A stretch of 56,149 nucleotides of DNA from Pseudomonadales bacterium (GTDB lineage Bacteria; Pseudomonadota; Gammaproteobacteria; Pseudomonadales; Pseudohongiellaceae). A program made the position numbers and the translations under genes. Numbering within the stretch: position 1 is the stretch's first letter; the number at the start of each line of letters is the position of its first letter. The DNA lies in contig JAJDVS010000109.1 in assembly GCA_022825945.1 (NCBI GenBank), positions 1 to 56,149 of the forward strand. The letters run 5' to 3'. Below, one piece after another: positions 1-8,100 of the stretch. The notes under the pieces are model-generated. The model was not told the origin of the DNA. It ran no database searches and worked only from the letters and a program-made list of their open reading frames with translations.

Positions 1-1
1 G

Positions 2-190
2 CGCGTATCCCGCCCAACCGCCGCGAGGTATCTGAATACGCTTGCCGATCACGATTTTGTCTCCAAGCGCAGGCATGGAAGGAACAACTACTTTGTATCT
101 GAAAACCTGATTGGCTTGTTCCTTGCGGCGGCCGCTGATCCGGTCGACGCCCGCGGAGCCGAAGATCAGGGCCGGGGCGGGTTATTGTGA
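2..190 (+). CDS. Fic-family protein, C-terminal winged helix (partial)
   Basis: The reading frame is open from the window edge to a TGA and gives 62 residues. The first half reads SRPTAARYLNTLADHDFVSK followed by a GRNNYF turn. This is the pattern of the winged-helix domain that closes many Fic/DOC AMPylating proteins (recognition helix with TAxxYL, then a basic wing with GRxxYY). The catalytic Fic motif would lie to the left and cannot be seen, so the family call rests on the tail alone; another winged-helix regulator is the alternative. It would be the outermost gene of the toxin-rich left flank. A MITE-like element begins 31 bp after the stop. Confidence 0.5.
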   Translation, partial: RVSRPTAARYLNTLADHDFVSKRRHGRNNYFVSENLIGLFLAAAADPVDARGAEDQGRGGLL

Positions 191-217
191 TTCCGGGAAA
201 TCCCAACACCATCCAAA

Positions 218-384
218 CTAGGAGCCTGCGCCGTGGGAATTCACGGCTGCAAATCCGCTCCCGTCCACGCCCCTGGCCGCTCGATTTCGTTGCATATCCA
301 CCAATATTCGCCTCAATCGACCGGCCGGGGGCGCGCCGATAGCGAATTTTCGCTTTCGCGAATTCCTACGGCGCAGGCTCCTGG
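218..384 (+). mobile_element. MITE-like element, full-length copy A (159 bp)
   Basis: The element at 222-380 has terminal inverted repeats of 21 bp starting GAGCCTGCGCCGT and ending in a GAATTC core, with one mismatch between the arms. It is flanked by CTAG (218-221) on the left and CTGG (381-384) on the right. It has no coding capacity. The same 159-bp sequence occurs in opposite orientation at 52778-52936, and a 64-bp deletion form lies at 16139-16202. A 4-bp CTAG-type flank is typical of target duplications of the IS5 group of the IS5 family, so mobilisation in trans by such a transposase is an inference. Confidence 0.85.
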
Positions 385-665
385 GCGAGCGAATGGCACG
401 GGTGGAGACTCGACTAGGCGATATCGAGAGGGTGCTTTACCTGGACCCCGAAGCGCCGCGACCGCAATAGCCGCTGTAGCCTGTCGGCAAACTCCTCCGG
501 TGTATGGCGACGGGAGGCGGGATCATGCACATGGGGCCGGTTTCCGGAATGATCACTCGCAGGCGGGGGAAGTTTCACAGGTTGCCGGAAATGTCTGGAA
601 AACGGGGAGATTATCGAGGGCGCGCGGTGCGGCATGCCTGCCGGGTCAGGACCGACGCTTCCCAA

Positions 666-1007
666 TCATCCGTACACCTGCTGCAGGGTGAAAAATATGC
701 TGTTGATCAGGAACACGGCGCCGACCAGCCGCCAGGTCTGCGTTGTCGCCAGTGCATGCATTTTCGCGGTGAGCTTGTGCTCCGTGGCTTCGAGTTCCTT
801 CCGCACAAGCTTGGACTCGGACTCCATTTCGCTCCGAACGGATTTGAATTCGGACTTCACCTCGCCCCGAAAGGCTTCGAGCTTGGCATCGGTGGCCAGC
901 GGGGCCACCATGGATTGAACGGTTCGGACGACGGATTCAGCTTCGGATCGATCCATGCCGGACTCTTCAAGTTGCTGGGTGGCAGTCAGTATATCGCAAG
1001 TTTCCAT
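666..1007 (-). CDS. DUF1640-like coiled-coil protein with C-terminal membrane helix
   Basis: A 113-residue protein. Residues 12-50 (QQLEESGMDRSEAESVVRTV onward) match the opening of DUF1640/CCDC90-type proteins. Residues 45-88 form a charged coiled coil, and residues 92-108 (RLVGAVFLINSIFFTL) are one membrane helix near the C-terminus. The start at 1007 is chosen because GGAG lies five bases upstream; the frame extends further upstream, but that part is antisense to a decayed paralogue. Its N-terminal motif is shared with the divergent gene at 1469-1894, so the two are paralogues. No function is known to me beyond membrane-anchored coiled-coil architecture. Confidence 0.7.
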   Translation of the reverse strand: METCDILTATQQLEESGMDRSEAESVVRTVQSMVAPLATDAKLEAFRGEVKSEFKSVRSEMESESKLVRKELEATEHKLTAKMHALATTQTWRLVGAVFLINSIFFTLQQVYG

Positions 1008-1110
1008 GTGGACTCCACGTTTGTCACCAGATCGGCTGGTGTCCCTCGGCGCCGGCCCGCCCGGCGCCTCTCGGCCAAAGTCTGGGACAATCTTTCTGGA
1101 AACGCGTAAT

Positions 1111-1385
1111 TTTCGCCGCAAAAAGTTCCCTGGCTGAGACGGGACCCATGGAACTTCATGTATCTGATTTTTGCGCTGTTTGCAGCCCAGACCACCGCCA
1201 ACTGGGCGATGTACCTCGACAACAGGGCGACCACGGAATCCGTTTATCTGCGGCTTTACAACAAGTTGGAAACCATCATCCTGGACAATTCCGCCGACGA
1301 TGCCGGGGACGCTGAAGAGCCCCAGGATCCCGCGCTGCGCCCTTCCGGGTCTTTGCTTTTTTCCCCCGAAATACAGCATTTTTGA
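1111..1385 (+). pseudogene. Decayed copy of the TM/coiled-coil gene at 13762-14211
   Basis: From the codons for PWNFMYLIFALFAAQT onward this tract is nearly identical in protein and DNA to the gene at 13762. The segment coding for the coiled coil is deleted: ESVYLRLYNKLE runs straight into TIILDNSADDAGDAEEP, which in the intact copy lies some 60 residues later. The N-terminus is lost because an in-frame TAA stands just upstream (about 1108-1110), leaving only an internal ATG at 1158 and an open frame of 75 codons. It lies between two divergent DUF1640-like genes. Confidence 0.7.
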
Positions 1386-1468
1386 AAATCTTTCCTATCC
1401 TTTGTGCCCATGCAAGCGCTCGGGGCAACCGGCGCCACTGCAACCACAGCCTGTAGAGGAAGGAAATC

Positions 1469-1894
1469 ATGGATCAAGCCTTTGACACACACGCCGTATA
1501 TCGTAAACTTCAAGATTCCGACATGCCCGAGCGGCAGGCGGACGCTATCGTCGAAGTCATGAGCGACACCATGGGAACCCTGGTTACCAACGAGAAACTG
1601 ACCGCGGAGCTTGACCTGCGCTTCGGCAAGGCGAAGGAGGATTTCAACAGCCTGACGGGGAGTTTCATCGAACTCAAAGGAGACCTCATCGAACTGAAAG
1701 AGGGCTTCAGGAAGGTGGACAAGAAATTTTCCGACATGAATGAGCGGTTCACAAAACTCGAAGCGAAACTGGAAACGGATATCGCAAAGTCGCAGAGATT
1801 GATGATAGCGACAATCCTGGGCTCCTCACTCACCATCGTCGCAATGCAGTTCGCCGCGTTGCTGGTATTCCTTCGGCCACTGCTGGGTGAGTGA
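1469..1894 (+). CDS. DUF1640-like coiled-coil protein with C-terminal membrane helix
   Basis: A 141-residue protein. Residues 11-48 (VYRKLQDSDMPERQADAIVE onward) match the DUF1640-type head seen at 666-1007. Residues 45-108 are a long coiled coil with repeated LKEG/LIEL and KLEAKLE heptads. Residues 113-135 form a single hydrophobic membrane helix, leaving a very short tail (RPLLGE). The start has a strong ribosome-binding site, AGAGGAAGGAAATC-ATG. The likely topology is a cytoplasmic coiled coil anchored at its C-terminus. Function unknown. Confidence 0.75.
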   Translation: MDQAFDTHAVYRKLQDSDMPERQADAIVEVMSDTMGTLVTNEKLTAELDLRFGKAKEDFNSLTGSFIELKGDLIELKEGFRKVDKKFSDMNERFTKLEAKLETDIAKSQRLMIATILGSSLTIVAMQFAALLVFLRPLLGE

Positions 1895-1968
1895 GAGAAA
1901 AAACGGACACCCAGGCGGCAGGCCCCAAACAAGCGATGGAGATGGGTCACCCATAGTCTGAGTGGTGG

Positions 1969-2220
1969 GTGTCCTGCGTCTATTCGAATATTTCATTGCC
2001 TGAAGCGCTGAAGAGTTTTGTCGATGATCACGTCACTACTCGCGGCTATGGCACTTCAAGTGAGTATGTGCGTGAACTGATTCGCAAGGACAAAGATCGT
2101 CAACGGTTGCGCGGGCTGATTCTTGCCGGCGCCACCTCGCCGCAGGATGCCGTGATTGATTCGGAGTTTTTCGACCGGCTGCGCCGCCGGGTTCGCGATG
2201 CACGGTTTCCGAGGTCTTGA
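1969..2220 (+). pseudogene. ParD-type antitoxin, chimeric at both ends
   Basis: The core (NISLPEALKSFVDDHV, then GYGTSSEYVRELIRKDKDRQ and FFDRLRRRVRD) is a typical ParD ribbon-helix-helix antitoxin. Its native start is missing: the frame opens with a GTG in a stretch (1971-1987) that recurs exactly at 3102-3118, giving the foreign head VSCVYS. Its tail is also replaced: the last residues, ARFPRS, come from an inverted fragment of a ParE gene (2205-2345). No ParE partner follows. The protein may still be expressed, but it looks like a rearranged remnant. Confidence 0.65.
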
Positions 2221-2345
2221 CTGCCGTCACGATGGCCCCTATCGGGAAATCTCATGCACATGCGCTCGAAGGCCTTCGAAACATCGGTTGTCTACAGTGA
2301 GTGTTTTACCTTCCGACACTTCCGCACGGAATTGCGAGATGCGTT
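2205..2345 (-). repeat. Inverted fragment of the Phd/ParE junction at 3795-3955
   Basis: Read on the minus strand, this tract encodes ISQFRAEVSEGKTLTVDNRC, then FEGLRAHVHEISR and a stop, then the first codons of a ParE gene. It is a diverged copy of the end of the antitoxin at 3575-3913 and the start of the toxin at 3922. Homology stops right after the codons for TAHRE (GCATCGCGA). The copy lies inverted between the ParD remnant and the intact ParE at 2352, so it marks a recombination point between TA loci. Confidence 0.75.
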
Positions 2346-2351
2346 CATTCC

Positions 2352-2660
2352 TCAATTCAACGAAAGCAACCGCTCGTGTCTCCAGATACGGACAACGAAA
2401 ATCATGTTCTGCTCGTGACGGTAGATTATTCGGTATGGCGTGTGGATCAACTCGCGAAGAAATGGCTGGTTGAATTCAGGGACGACTCGGCCCAATTCCG
2501 GATGACGACCGAGATCTTCCACCCGAGCCAGAATCTCCGCGACAATTCTTTCGCCAACCTCCGGGACTCCCTGTGATTCGTACCAGGAGACCGTAGCGGC
2601 CAAATCCGAACACGCGGATTCAGTAAGTTCGATGGGAAGCCCTGGCATTCCCCTATGCAA
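2352..2660 (-). CDS. RelE/ParE-family toxin
   Basis: A 102-residue ParE-superfamily protein; an alternative start at 2648 (MPGLPIEL) gives 98. Typical features are an N-terminal ELTESACSDLAATVSWYESQ helix pair, the middle RHPELGRVVPEF segment, and the C-terminal LIHTPYRIIYRHEQ and WRHERLL strands. ParE toxins act on DNA gyrase and RelE toxins cleave mRNA on the ribosome; the sequence does not settle which applies here. It overlaps the end of its antitoxin gene by 8 bp, the usual antitoxin-first TA order. Its stop codon lies next to the inverted TA fragment that ends at 2345. Confidence 0.8.
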   Translation of the reverse strand: MHRGMPGLPIELTESACSDLAATVSWYESQGVPEVGERIVAEILARVEDLGRHPELGRVVPEFNQPFLRELIHTPYRIIYRHEQNMIFVVRIWRHERLLSLN

Positions 2661-2922
2661 GCCCGAATTGTTTCTTGACTTGCTGCAGTGATACTGTGCG
2701 GCCGGCTTCTACATCCGCAAGCCCGGTGACGACCGCCTTGAGAAACGCCAGTTCATCCGCAACGTTCTCGTAGTCGGACAGGGACTGCATGACAGCGACG
2801 CCGCGTCCCCGATTCGTAAGCAGCACGGGTCGACGCGATTCTTCGACATGCTTCACAACGCGCCCGGGGTTAACCTTCATCCGCGTGAGAGGAACAACAT
2901 CTTCCGAAAATTTGATTTGCAT
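2653..2922 (-). CDS. Phd/YefM-family antitoxin
   Basis: The start at MQIKFSEDVVPLTRMKVNP gives 89 residues, the usual Phd/YefM size; upstream codons back to 2967 lack family similarity. The N-terminal domain (DVVPLTRMKVNPGRVVKHVE, then RPVLLTNRGRGVAVMQSLSD) is the DNA-binding, autoregulatory part. The C-terminal LKAVVTGLADVEAGRTVS tail is the toxin-neutralising segment and has the common ADVEAGR motif. It is translationally coupled to the ParE gene at 2352-2660. Confidence 0.8.
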   Translation of the reverse strand: MQIKFSEDVVPLTRMKVNPGRVVKHVEESRRPVLLTNRGRGVAVMQSLSDYENVADELAFLKAVVTGLADVEAGRTVSLQQVKKQFGLA

Positions 2923-3144
2923 TGTCGGCCTATTCGGGACTCTAATTGGTGCTGATACTAGCACCAATTTCGAGTGCTCTCAAAATGCCATTTCTGCGCG
3001 GATCGCCTGGTCGCCTTTGGTCATTTCGGCCCGCAACTCGCCGAGGACGCCATTGAGGTCCGCCCGGATTATCAGCAGGGCTATCGGTACGACGGTGGAG
3101 GGTCCTGCGTCTATTCGAGGCTGAGCGGGTGTCCCATCAAAATC

Positions 3145-3195
3145 ATTTCGTTGCATATCCACCAATATTCGCCTCAATCGATCAGCCAGGGGCGC
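3145..3195 (+). mobile_element. Internal fragment of the MITE-like element
   Basis: The sequence from ATTTCGTTGCATATCCACC through the TCGATCAGCC region matches the centre of the 159-bp element, closest to the copy at 52778-52936. Both terminal repeats are missing. It directly follows a CTGAGCGGGTGTCCCATCA motif (3121-3138) that also occurs at two other broken TA loci. Confidence 0.75.
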
Positions 3196-3226
3196 CGCGC
3201 TGGCGAGAAAGTTCGCGAGCCTCATA

Positions 3227-3541
3227 TTGCAGGAGCGCGAGGACCTGGAGGTGGCCTTTCTCGACGCGGACGATATCCTGATGCATCCGAACGTCACCTG
3301 TGTCTCGCGGACGAGCCCCGAAGGACTCGGCAAGCTCTACGACAGGGCGCTGCGAAACGTATGCGTCCGCAAGAACAACGACGCGCTGCCCGCCGCTACG
3401 CATCCGCCGTTGCTGCATCACTCGGTAAAGGCGCGGTTCGACCTCGTGCCGGACTATCGGCCCGCGCCGCCGCAAACCGCAAGCGGCGAAACCGAAGTCG
3501 CGGCGCGGGCTGTTGGATGTGTGGGAAAACAGCTATTATAA
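3227..3541 (+). CDS. Orphan ORF, possibly a gene 3' remnant
   Basis: An open frame runs from the MITE fragment to a TAA at 3539-3541. From a TTG it would give 104 residues, beginning LQEREDLEVAFLDADDILMH and containing RTSPEGLGKLYDRALRN. I do not recognise the family. There is no plausible ATG or ribosome-binding site, and the frame continues upstream into the mobile-element fragment. A truncated 3' end of a displaced gene is as likely as a functional one. The opposite strand (2980-3333) is also open but its 5' half is built from the element. Confidence 0.25.
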   Translation: MQEREDLEVAFLDADDILMHPNVTCVSRTSPEGLGKLYDRALRNVCVRKNNDALPAATHPPLLHHSVKARFDLVPDYRPAPPQTASGETEVAARAVGCVGKQLL

Positions 3542-3542
3542 C
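3513..3542 (+). promoter_or_regulatory. Candidate promoter for the TA pair at 3575-4200
   Basis: TTGGAT (3513-3518) and TATAAC (3537-3542) are separated by 18 bp, 32 bp before the antitoxin start. The tract is locally AT-rich compared with its surroundings. No clear operator palindrome is visible. Confidence 0.35.
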
Positions 3543-3574
3543 TATATTGTCTACCAGCTGATCGAGACCCGACG

Positions 3575-3913
3575 ATGAAAACCATGTCAGCGCTTGAAGC
3601 AAAAAACGCGTTTGGTCAGTTCCTTGACGCCGCGCAGCGCGAGCCGGTCGCGCTCACAAAAAACCGGCGTCTGGTGGCGGCCCTGTTCTCAATGGAAGAC
3701 GTATCCGCCATGGCCAGGGCTTATCTTTCCGAGCCTTTGCGGCAACAGGTCGTCGCCGGCGAAATCGACGTCACCACTGCCCTGGTCCGTCAGGCGCGCA
3801 TGAACGAGGGCATCTCGCAATCCCGCGCGGAAGCGGCGGAAGGCAAAACGCTCACTGTGGACGACCGATATTTCGAAGGCCTTCGAGCGCATGTGCGTGA
3901 GATTTCCCGATAG
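3575..3913 (+). CDS. Phd/YefM-type antitoxin with long C-terminal tail
   Basis: A 112-residue protein. Residues 1-50 (MKTMSALEAKNAFGQFLDAA, then REPVALTKNRRLVAALFSME) form a Phd/YefM DNA-binding domain. The C-terminal part is longer than usual and ends TVDDRYFEGLRAHVREISR, which resembles the end of ParD proteins (YFERLRARV), so it may be a domain-shuffled antitoxin. The ATG at 3584 is an alternative start. It precedes the ParE toxin by 8 bp, so the pair is co-transcribed. A fragment of this junction is duplicated and inverted at 2205-2345. Confidence 0.75.
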   Translation: MKTMSALEAKNAFGQFLDAAQREPVALTKNRRLVAALFSMEDVSAMARAYLSEPLRQQVVAGEIDVTTALVRQARMNEGISQSRAEAAEGKTLTVDDRYFEGLRAHVREISR

Positions 3914-3921
3914 GGGCCGTC

Positions 3922-4200
3922 ATGGCGGTTATCAAGACTTCGGAAACCGCGCATCGCGAGTTGCTCGACATGCTCGCCTGGATCGCCCAGGACAACCCGA
4001 GGAAAGCGCTGGAGTTCATCGATGCGTTGCAGGACGAGATGCGCAAAGTGCTGGAAACGCTTCCGCAATCGGGCAGAGCGTTGGAGGATGGCGCGAGGTA
4101 TATCGTCGTTTCAGGCAGGGTTGTCGTCTATGAATACCGTGCCGATTCAGATGAGGTGATCGTACTTCACTACCACGCCCCGGGGCGGAACTGGAGATAG
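3922..4200 (+). CDS. RelE/ParE-family toxin
   Basis: A 92-residue protein of normal family length. The head, TSETAHRELLDMLAWIAQDN, forms the two leading helices. It is followed by FIDALQDEMRKVLETLPQSG and the strand-rich core YIVVSGRVVVYEYRADSDEV, and ends VIVLHYHAPGRNWR. It is the second gene of a two-gene TA operon with the antitoxin at 3575-3913. It looks intact, unlike the VapC on its right. Confidence 0.8.
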   Translation: MAVIKTSETAHRELLDMLAWIAQDNPRKALEFIDALQDEMRKVLETLPQSGRALEDGARYIVVSGRVVVYEYRADSDEVIVLHYHAPGRNWR

Positions 4201-4238
4201 ATGCCTGGATCTCCGGTGGAATCTGAGTGGGTGTCCCA

Positions 4239-4361
4239 TCATGGGCCTGATCCCCAACCATGGTTGATATGCCGGTCCCTCCATTCCGTTGCGACCATAT
4301 GGTGGACATGGTCGCAATCGAGCAGCGCAATCAGCACGTTTACATCAAATAGTGCTCTCAC
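4239..4361 (-). pseudogene. VapC PIN-domain toxin, truncated to 40 residues
   Basis: Three bases after the VapB stop, a GTG opens MRALFDVNVLIALLDCDHVH, then WRDRHINHGW, then a stop. This is the opening third of a PIN ribonuclease (first acidic residue in FDVNVL; full proteins have about 130-145 residues). The frame breaks off where the CTGAGTGGGTGTCCCATCA motif (4223-4241) begins. The later catalytic acids are lost, so it cannot be an active nuclease. Confidence 0.75.
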
Positions 4362-4364
4362 TCT

Positions 4365-4598
4365 TCAGTCGCCGGTGTCTTCCCGAAGCTCGTCTATCAG
4401 AGCATTGGTTACGACTCCGCCTCGGGAAGAAAAGGGTTTGAACTCGTAACTGATGGTCTCTTCAGCATCAGCCTTGCGCTGGTTCAATGCCCGGCGAAGC
4501 AACTCAGAAACGACCTGGCCGGCGGTTTTCCGCTGTCTCCGCGCCAGTTCTTTGGCGGCGATCAGCACTTCCGGGTCAAGATCAAGCGTTGTCCGCAT
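4365..4598 (-). CDS. vapB: VapB-type ribbon-helix-helix antitoxin
   Basis: The start MRTTLDLDPEVLIAAKELAR, preceded by GGGAGAACGAAC, gives 77 residues. The beta strand plus two helices (RTTLDLDPE, KELARRQRKTAGQVVSELLR) is the DNA-binding fold of CopG/Arc-type VapB proteins. The C-terminal tail, ISYEFKPFSSRGGVVTNALI, is the toxin-binding region. Its partner vapC directly downstream is truncated, so this is an orphan antitoxin, perhaps acting only as a repressor or on related toxins. A trace of a similar tail is seen near 56000-56070. Confidence 0.75.
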   Translation of the reverse strand: MRTTLDLDPEVLIAAKELARRQRKTAGQVVSELLRRALNQRKADAEETISYEFKPFSSRGGVVTNALIDELREDTGD

Positions 4599-4703
4599 GT
4601 TCGTTCTCCCGCATAAGAGGCAAATCATGCCGCATCAAACATCAACACCTCTCGCCCCACCTCTCGCCTCGTCAAGCTATCTATATAATCCCCCTTCCAT
4701 TCG

Positions 4704-5092
4704 TCATTCTGCGCGGAGCGAAGCGAAGTCGCAGAATCTCCCGAATTCATGACGGGTTCGAACGAAGCCATAACGGCCTCATCGGGGAATACCCGATCTG
4801 ATGAACCAGTCCCACAAAAAGCAGCGTTTACGAAGCGCAGCTTCGTGCGCAGTCCCGAGCGGCTCGACAGAAAATCGAGACTGGGGTTTGGCGAAGTCTC
4901 AACCGTCGCGCCGGGGATGGCATGAACAACCTCCCGGATTCCCCAAAGAGATTCTGCGACTGCGCTTCGCTCCGCGCAGAATGACGGGGGGGGGGGGGCT
5001 TCGCTACGCGCAGAATGACGGGGGGGCTTCACTCCGCTTCGCGCAGAATGACGGGGGGCTTCGCTTCGCTCCGCGCGGAATGACATGAAGGC
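4704..5092. repeat. Cluster of REP-like TTCTGCG/CGCAGAA repeats with G-tracts
   Basis: At least five copies of a short palindromic unit lie here: CATTCTGCGCGGAGCGAAGC on one strand and CTCCGCGCAGAATGACGGG on the other, near 4706-4740, 4954-4985, 5001-5020, 5029-5053 and 5066-5086. Each unit facing right ends in ATGACG plus a run of 6 to 13 Gs (the longest is 4986-4998). Single related copies lie at about 14813-14890 and 21829-21866. The tract separates vapBC from the large RTX gene and carries no credible gene. Confidence 0.75.
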
Positions 5093-5126
5093 TGGAGCGC
5101 CAAAATGAGAATTGCCGGTAATCGCC

Positions 5127-5161
5127 CCAAAAAGCAAAACCCCCGGCCGAAGCCGGGGGTT
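5127..5161 (-). terminator. Intrinsic terminator of the RTX gene
   Basis: A perfect 10-bp stem (arms 5138-5147 and 5152-5161, AACCCCCGGC) closes a TTCG tetraloop when read on the minus strand. It is followed by TTTTGCTTTTT (5137-5127). It lies 39 bp after the stop codon of the RTX gene. Confidence 0.9.
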
Positions 5162-5199
5162 CTGGTTGAGGGCGGCGAAGCCGCCGGGGTTTGGGGGGA

Positions 5200-8100
5200 T
5201 CAAGCAGGGGGGACTGGGACTAAATCGGCGGATGTAAGATCAACATCTCCCATGAGCTTGATGACATGGTCGGTCGTCATATCCAAGTCACCGTCGCCAT
5301 CGATATCGATGAACAGCCAAGTATTGTCAACAGACCCTCCACTATTCTCATGGACCACCGCCACCGAGTGCTTGTTGATGATACCGCCGAAGCCATCACC
5401 CGCTGTGGGAGTTGTAGTCTCGAAGAAGCCATTGGCTTGGTCCTTGACAAATTTCTCTAGCGTACCGGTTTCGAAAACCCAGTCCGCCGCAGTGACGTTG
5501 TCCGCCTCAGCATCCTTGATCAATCCCTGGAAGTTGTCGCGCAAAGCCTTCGGCAGCACGATGGAGTCATTACCAGCATCATCAAAATCGATGATGGTGT
5601 CCATGCCCATGGCAACTCCTTTATTGAAACTCAACTGCGAATCGGAAACGGCCTTGATGATGAACATGTCGTCGCCATCGCCGCCAATCAAGGTGTCGCC
5701 ACCCGCGCCGCCGGTCAATTCATCGTCACCGGCGCCGCCATTCAGCGTGTCCGCGCCGTCGTTGCCTTCGATCTCGTCGGCGCGTCCACCGCCAGTGAGC
5801 ATGTCCATGCCGCTGCCGCCCACCAAATCCAGGTCGCCGAGGGCATTGGACAAGGAGCTTGAACCGTTGTCTCGATCAGGATCTGTGCCGTCGAAAATCA
5901 CACCGCCGGTGTTATCGCTGGCATCGATCAGGTCCAGTTCGCCAAGGGCGCTCGCAGTGGCGTTGGAATCGATCTCGATCACAAGCATCGCGTTTCCGCT
6001 GACGTAGATGTCCTCTATCTTCGCGCTTGACTCCGCATCCAGCGTCAACATGTTCTGATAGTTGGCCGCTCCGGGACGGTTCGTCGCGGGAGATGTCTTC
6101 GAGCCGCCAGCCATGGCGCTTGAGTCGATATTGAGCGCTTCGATTTCGCCGTCGGTCTTAAGCATCAAGCTCACTTCACCCATGGTGCCGTCGTCGGATT
6201 TCGTATCACTGTCGCCACCAATGGCCAGCAAATTGACATCGAGCTCGCCGCTGTATCGGACGCGGGTCTCTGCCGGCATCATATGGACGATGTCGGCCAT
6301 GGTAGCCTCCTCCATGCCTTTCGTGCCATGCACGGTGATTCCCATGCCGTCCGCCATGTTCTTCAGCGTCACTTGTGCTTTTGTGCCGCCTCGGGCAACC
6401 ACGGTGCCGACGCCAAGACGCGCAATGTCATACTCCGCCTCGGCGCTGCCGCCAACATCCAGAATCTCGAAGTTCGAGAAGATGGATTTGGTGGTGGCGC
6501 CGTCCTTGTAGCCCATGTCCTGGGCGGTCAACTTCAACGTGTCCATGCCGTCGCCGCCGTCCACGCGGCTCTTTTCGCTGCCGCCATTGTCGCCGTGGAA
6601 GGTGTCGTCCCCGGCACCCAGGTCCACCATGAGGCCGGCGCCCCGATGCGCTCCCATGACGGTGACCATGTCGTCGCCGCCGCCGGAACTGACGCTCGCG
6701 AGCTTGGGGGAGGCGGAACTGGTCAACATGACCTTGTCGCCTCCATCGCCGGTCATGACGGACGCCAGCGCGGCGCCGCCCGCGGTGATCGTGTTGGCGC
6801 CCATGTTTCCGCTTGCGTCGATCGTGGCCAACTTGGCCATTCCGGACGCATCCGTGGTGAATTTTCCATCGCCGCTCACGGTGAGCATGGCCAGCGAGTT
6901 CGAAGCGGTCGTATTGTCGAACTTGTAGACATCCAGCACCAGGTTATTAGCGCCGAGGTCCACGGTGAGCATCTTCACTTCGTCCGACGCCAGGTGGAAA
7001 TAGGAGTTTCCGACGACTGCAATATCGATGTTTTCCGCGGAACCGGCGCCCTTGATGCACAGTTTGCCAGCCAGCTTCGTAGTGCCGTCGGTATTGAAGG
7101 AGCCGTAATGGTTGACGGTAATCGACAAGTCTTCCGGCATGTCCTTTCCGTCAGCCATCTTGGACTCATTCTGGATCAGCACAACCGCCTGGGTGTTGTG
7201 CAACTGGACGGTTTCGATCGCGTCCGAATGCACCTTGAGGGTGGGCCCGCCGCCGGAAGGCGTGCCGGGCGTTCCCGCAACGTAACCGTCCGCCATCATG
7301 ATGTCTCTGGTCACGCGAATCTGGCCTGTGGTCAACTCAACAGCAACTGCGGTTTCATCACCAGTCGTGTCAGGGTCATCAGCGATCGCGGGCAAGCCTT
7401 CCTGCTTCGCGATGTAGTACGTGTTTAGCGCCGCCTCAGTGGCAGTGACCGGATTGAATTGACGGGCTGCAGAATCCAACACCACATACTGCACCGCAGT
7501 CTCGGAAGGTGAGACACCTTGGTTGCCGGTGGGTATGTCCGCTTCCTTCACCGCCGACGTGTCGGGGTCTGTCCCTCCCGTAGTCGTTACCGCATCCCGG
7601 GCCAAACCGTCAACACTGACGCTGGTAACGGTTTGGGACTGCCCGCCTCCGGCATTCTTGCCGATGGTGACGCTCATGCCGCCCTTGACCATGACCGACC
7701 CGGTATGGCCGCCGGAACCGATATGCACCATTGAGCCCATGCCAGCTTCGATATCGACAGCGCCTCCGGCGCCGACGATTTCCACATTGCCGTGGAAAGT
7801 CCTGTCGGAACTGACCATGGCGCCATCCACCACGACCTCGACCGAGGTTTCGTCATCCCGGCCGAATCGTTCCAGGGAAACGCTTTCAAGCCCTTCCCAA
7901 TCGCTCAAATCGGCGTCCACGCCGCCCACGGTGTTGATGACAAGGTTCTCGACATTGCGGATGTCCTCGGTGCCGAGGATAAGTTCGCTACCGGTGTTGA
8001 CGCCAAACACATGGATGGTGTCGTTGCCCGCGCCGCCGTCGATGCTGTCGAAGGAACTCAGGGTTTCATTGAAGAGACCGTCAGCCCCCTGCTCCGGCTG

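Noticed and set aside
414-665. 83-codon minus-strand frame with RRHTPEEFADRLQRLLRSRR
   Set aside because: It faintly recalls IS91-type transposase segments, but has no ribosome-binding site and no second motif; too weak to annotate.
2980-3333. 117-codon minus-strand frame ending GELRAEMTKGDQAIRAEMAF
   Set aside because: The tail resembles coiled-coil repeats, but the first two thirds are made of MITE fragment and antisense of another frame; at most a short gene trace.
4950-5092. CRISPR-like spacing of repeated units
   Set aside because: Units are imperfect, palindromic, alternate in orientation and lack unique spacers of even length; no cas genes. They are REP-like repeats.
6283-7428. 381-codon open frame on the plus strand
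   Set aside because: It is antisense to the RTX gene; its composition reflects the Asp/Gly/Thr codons of that gene and no family is recognisable.
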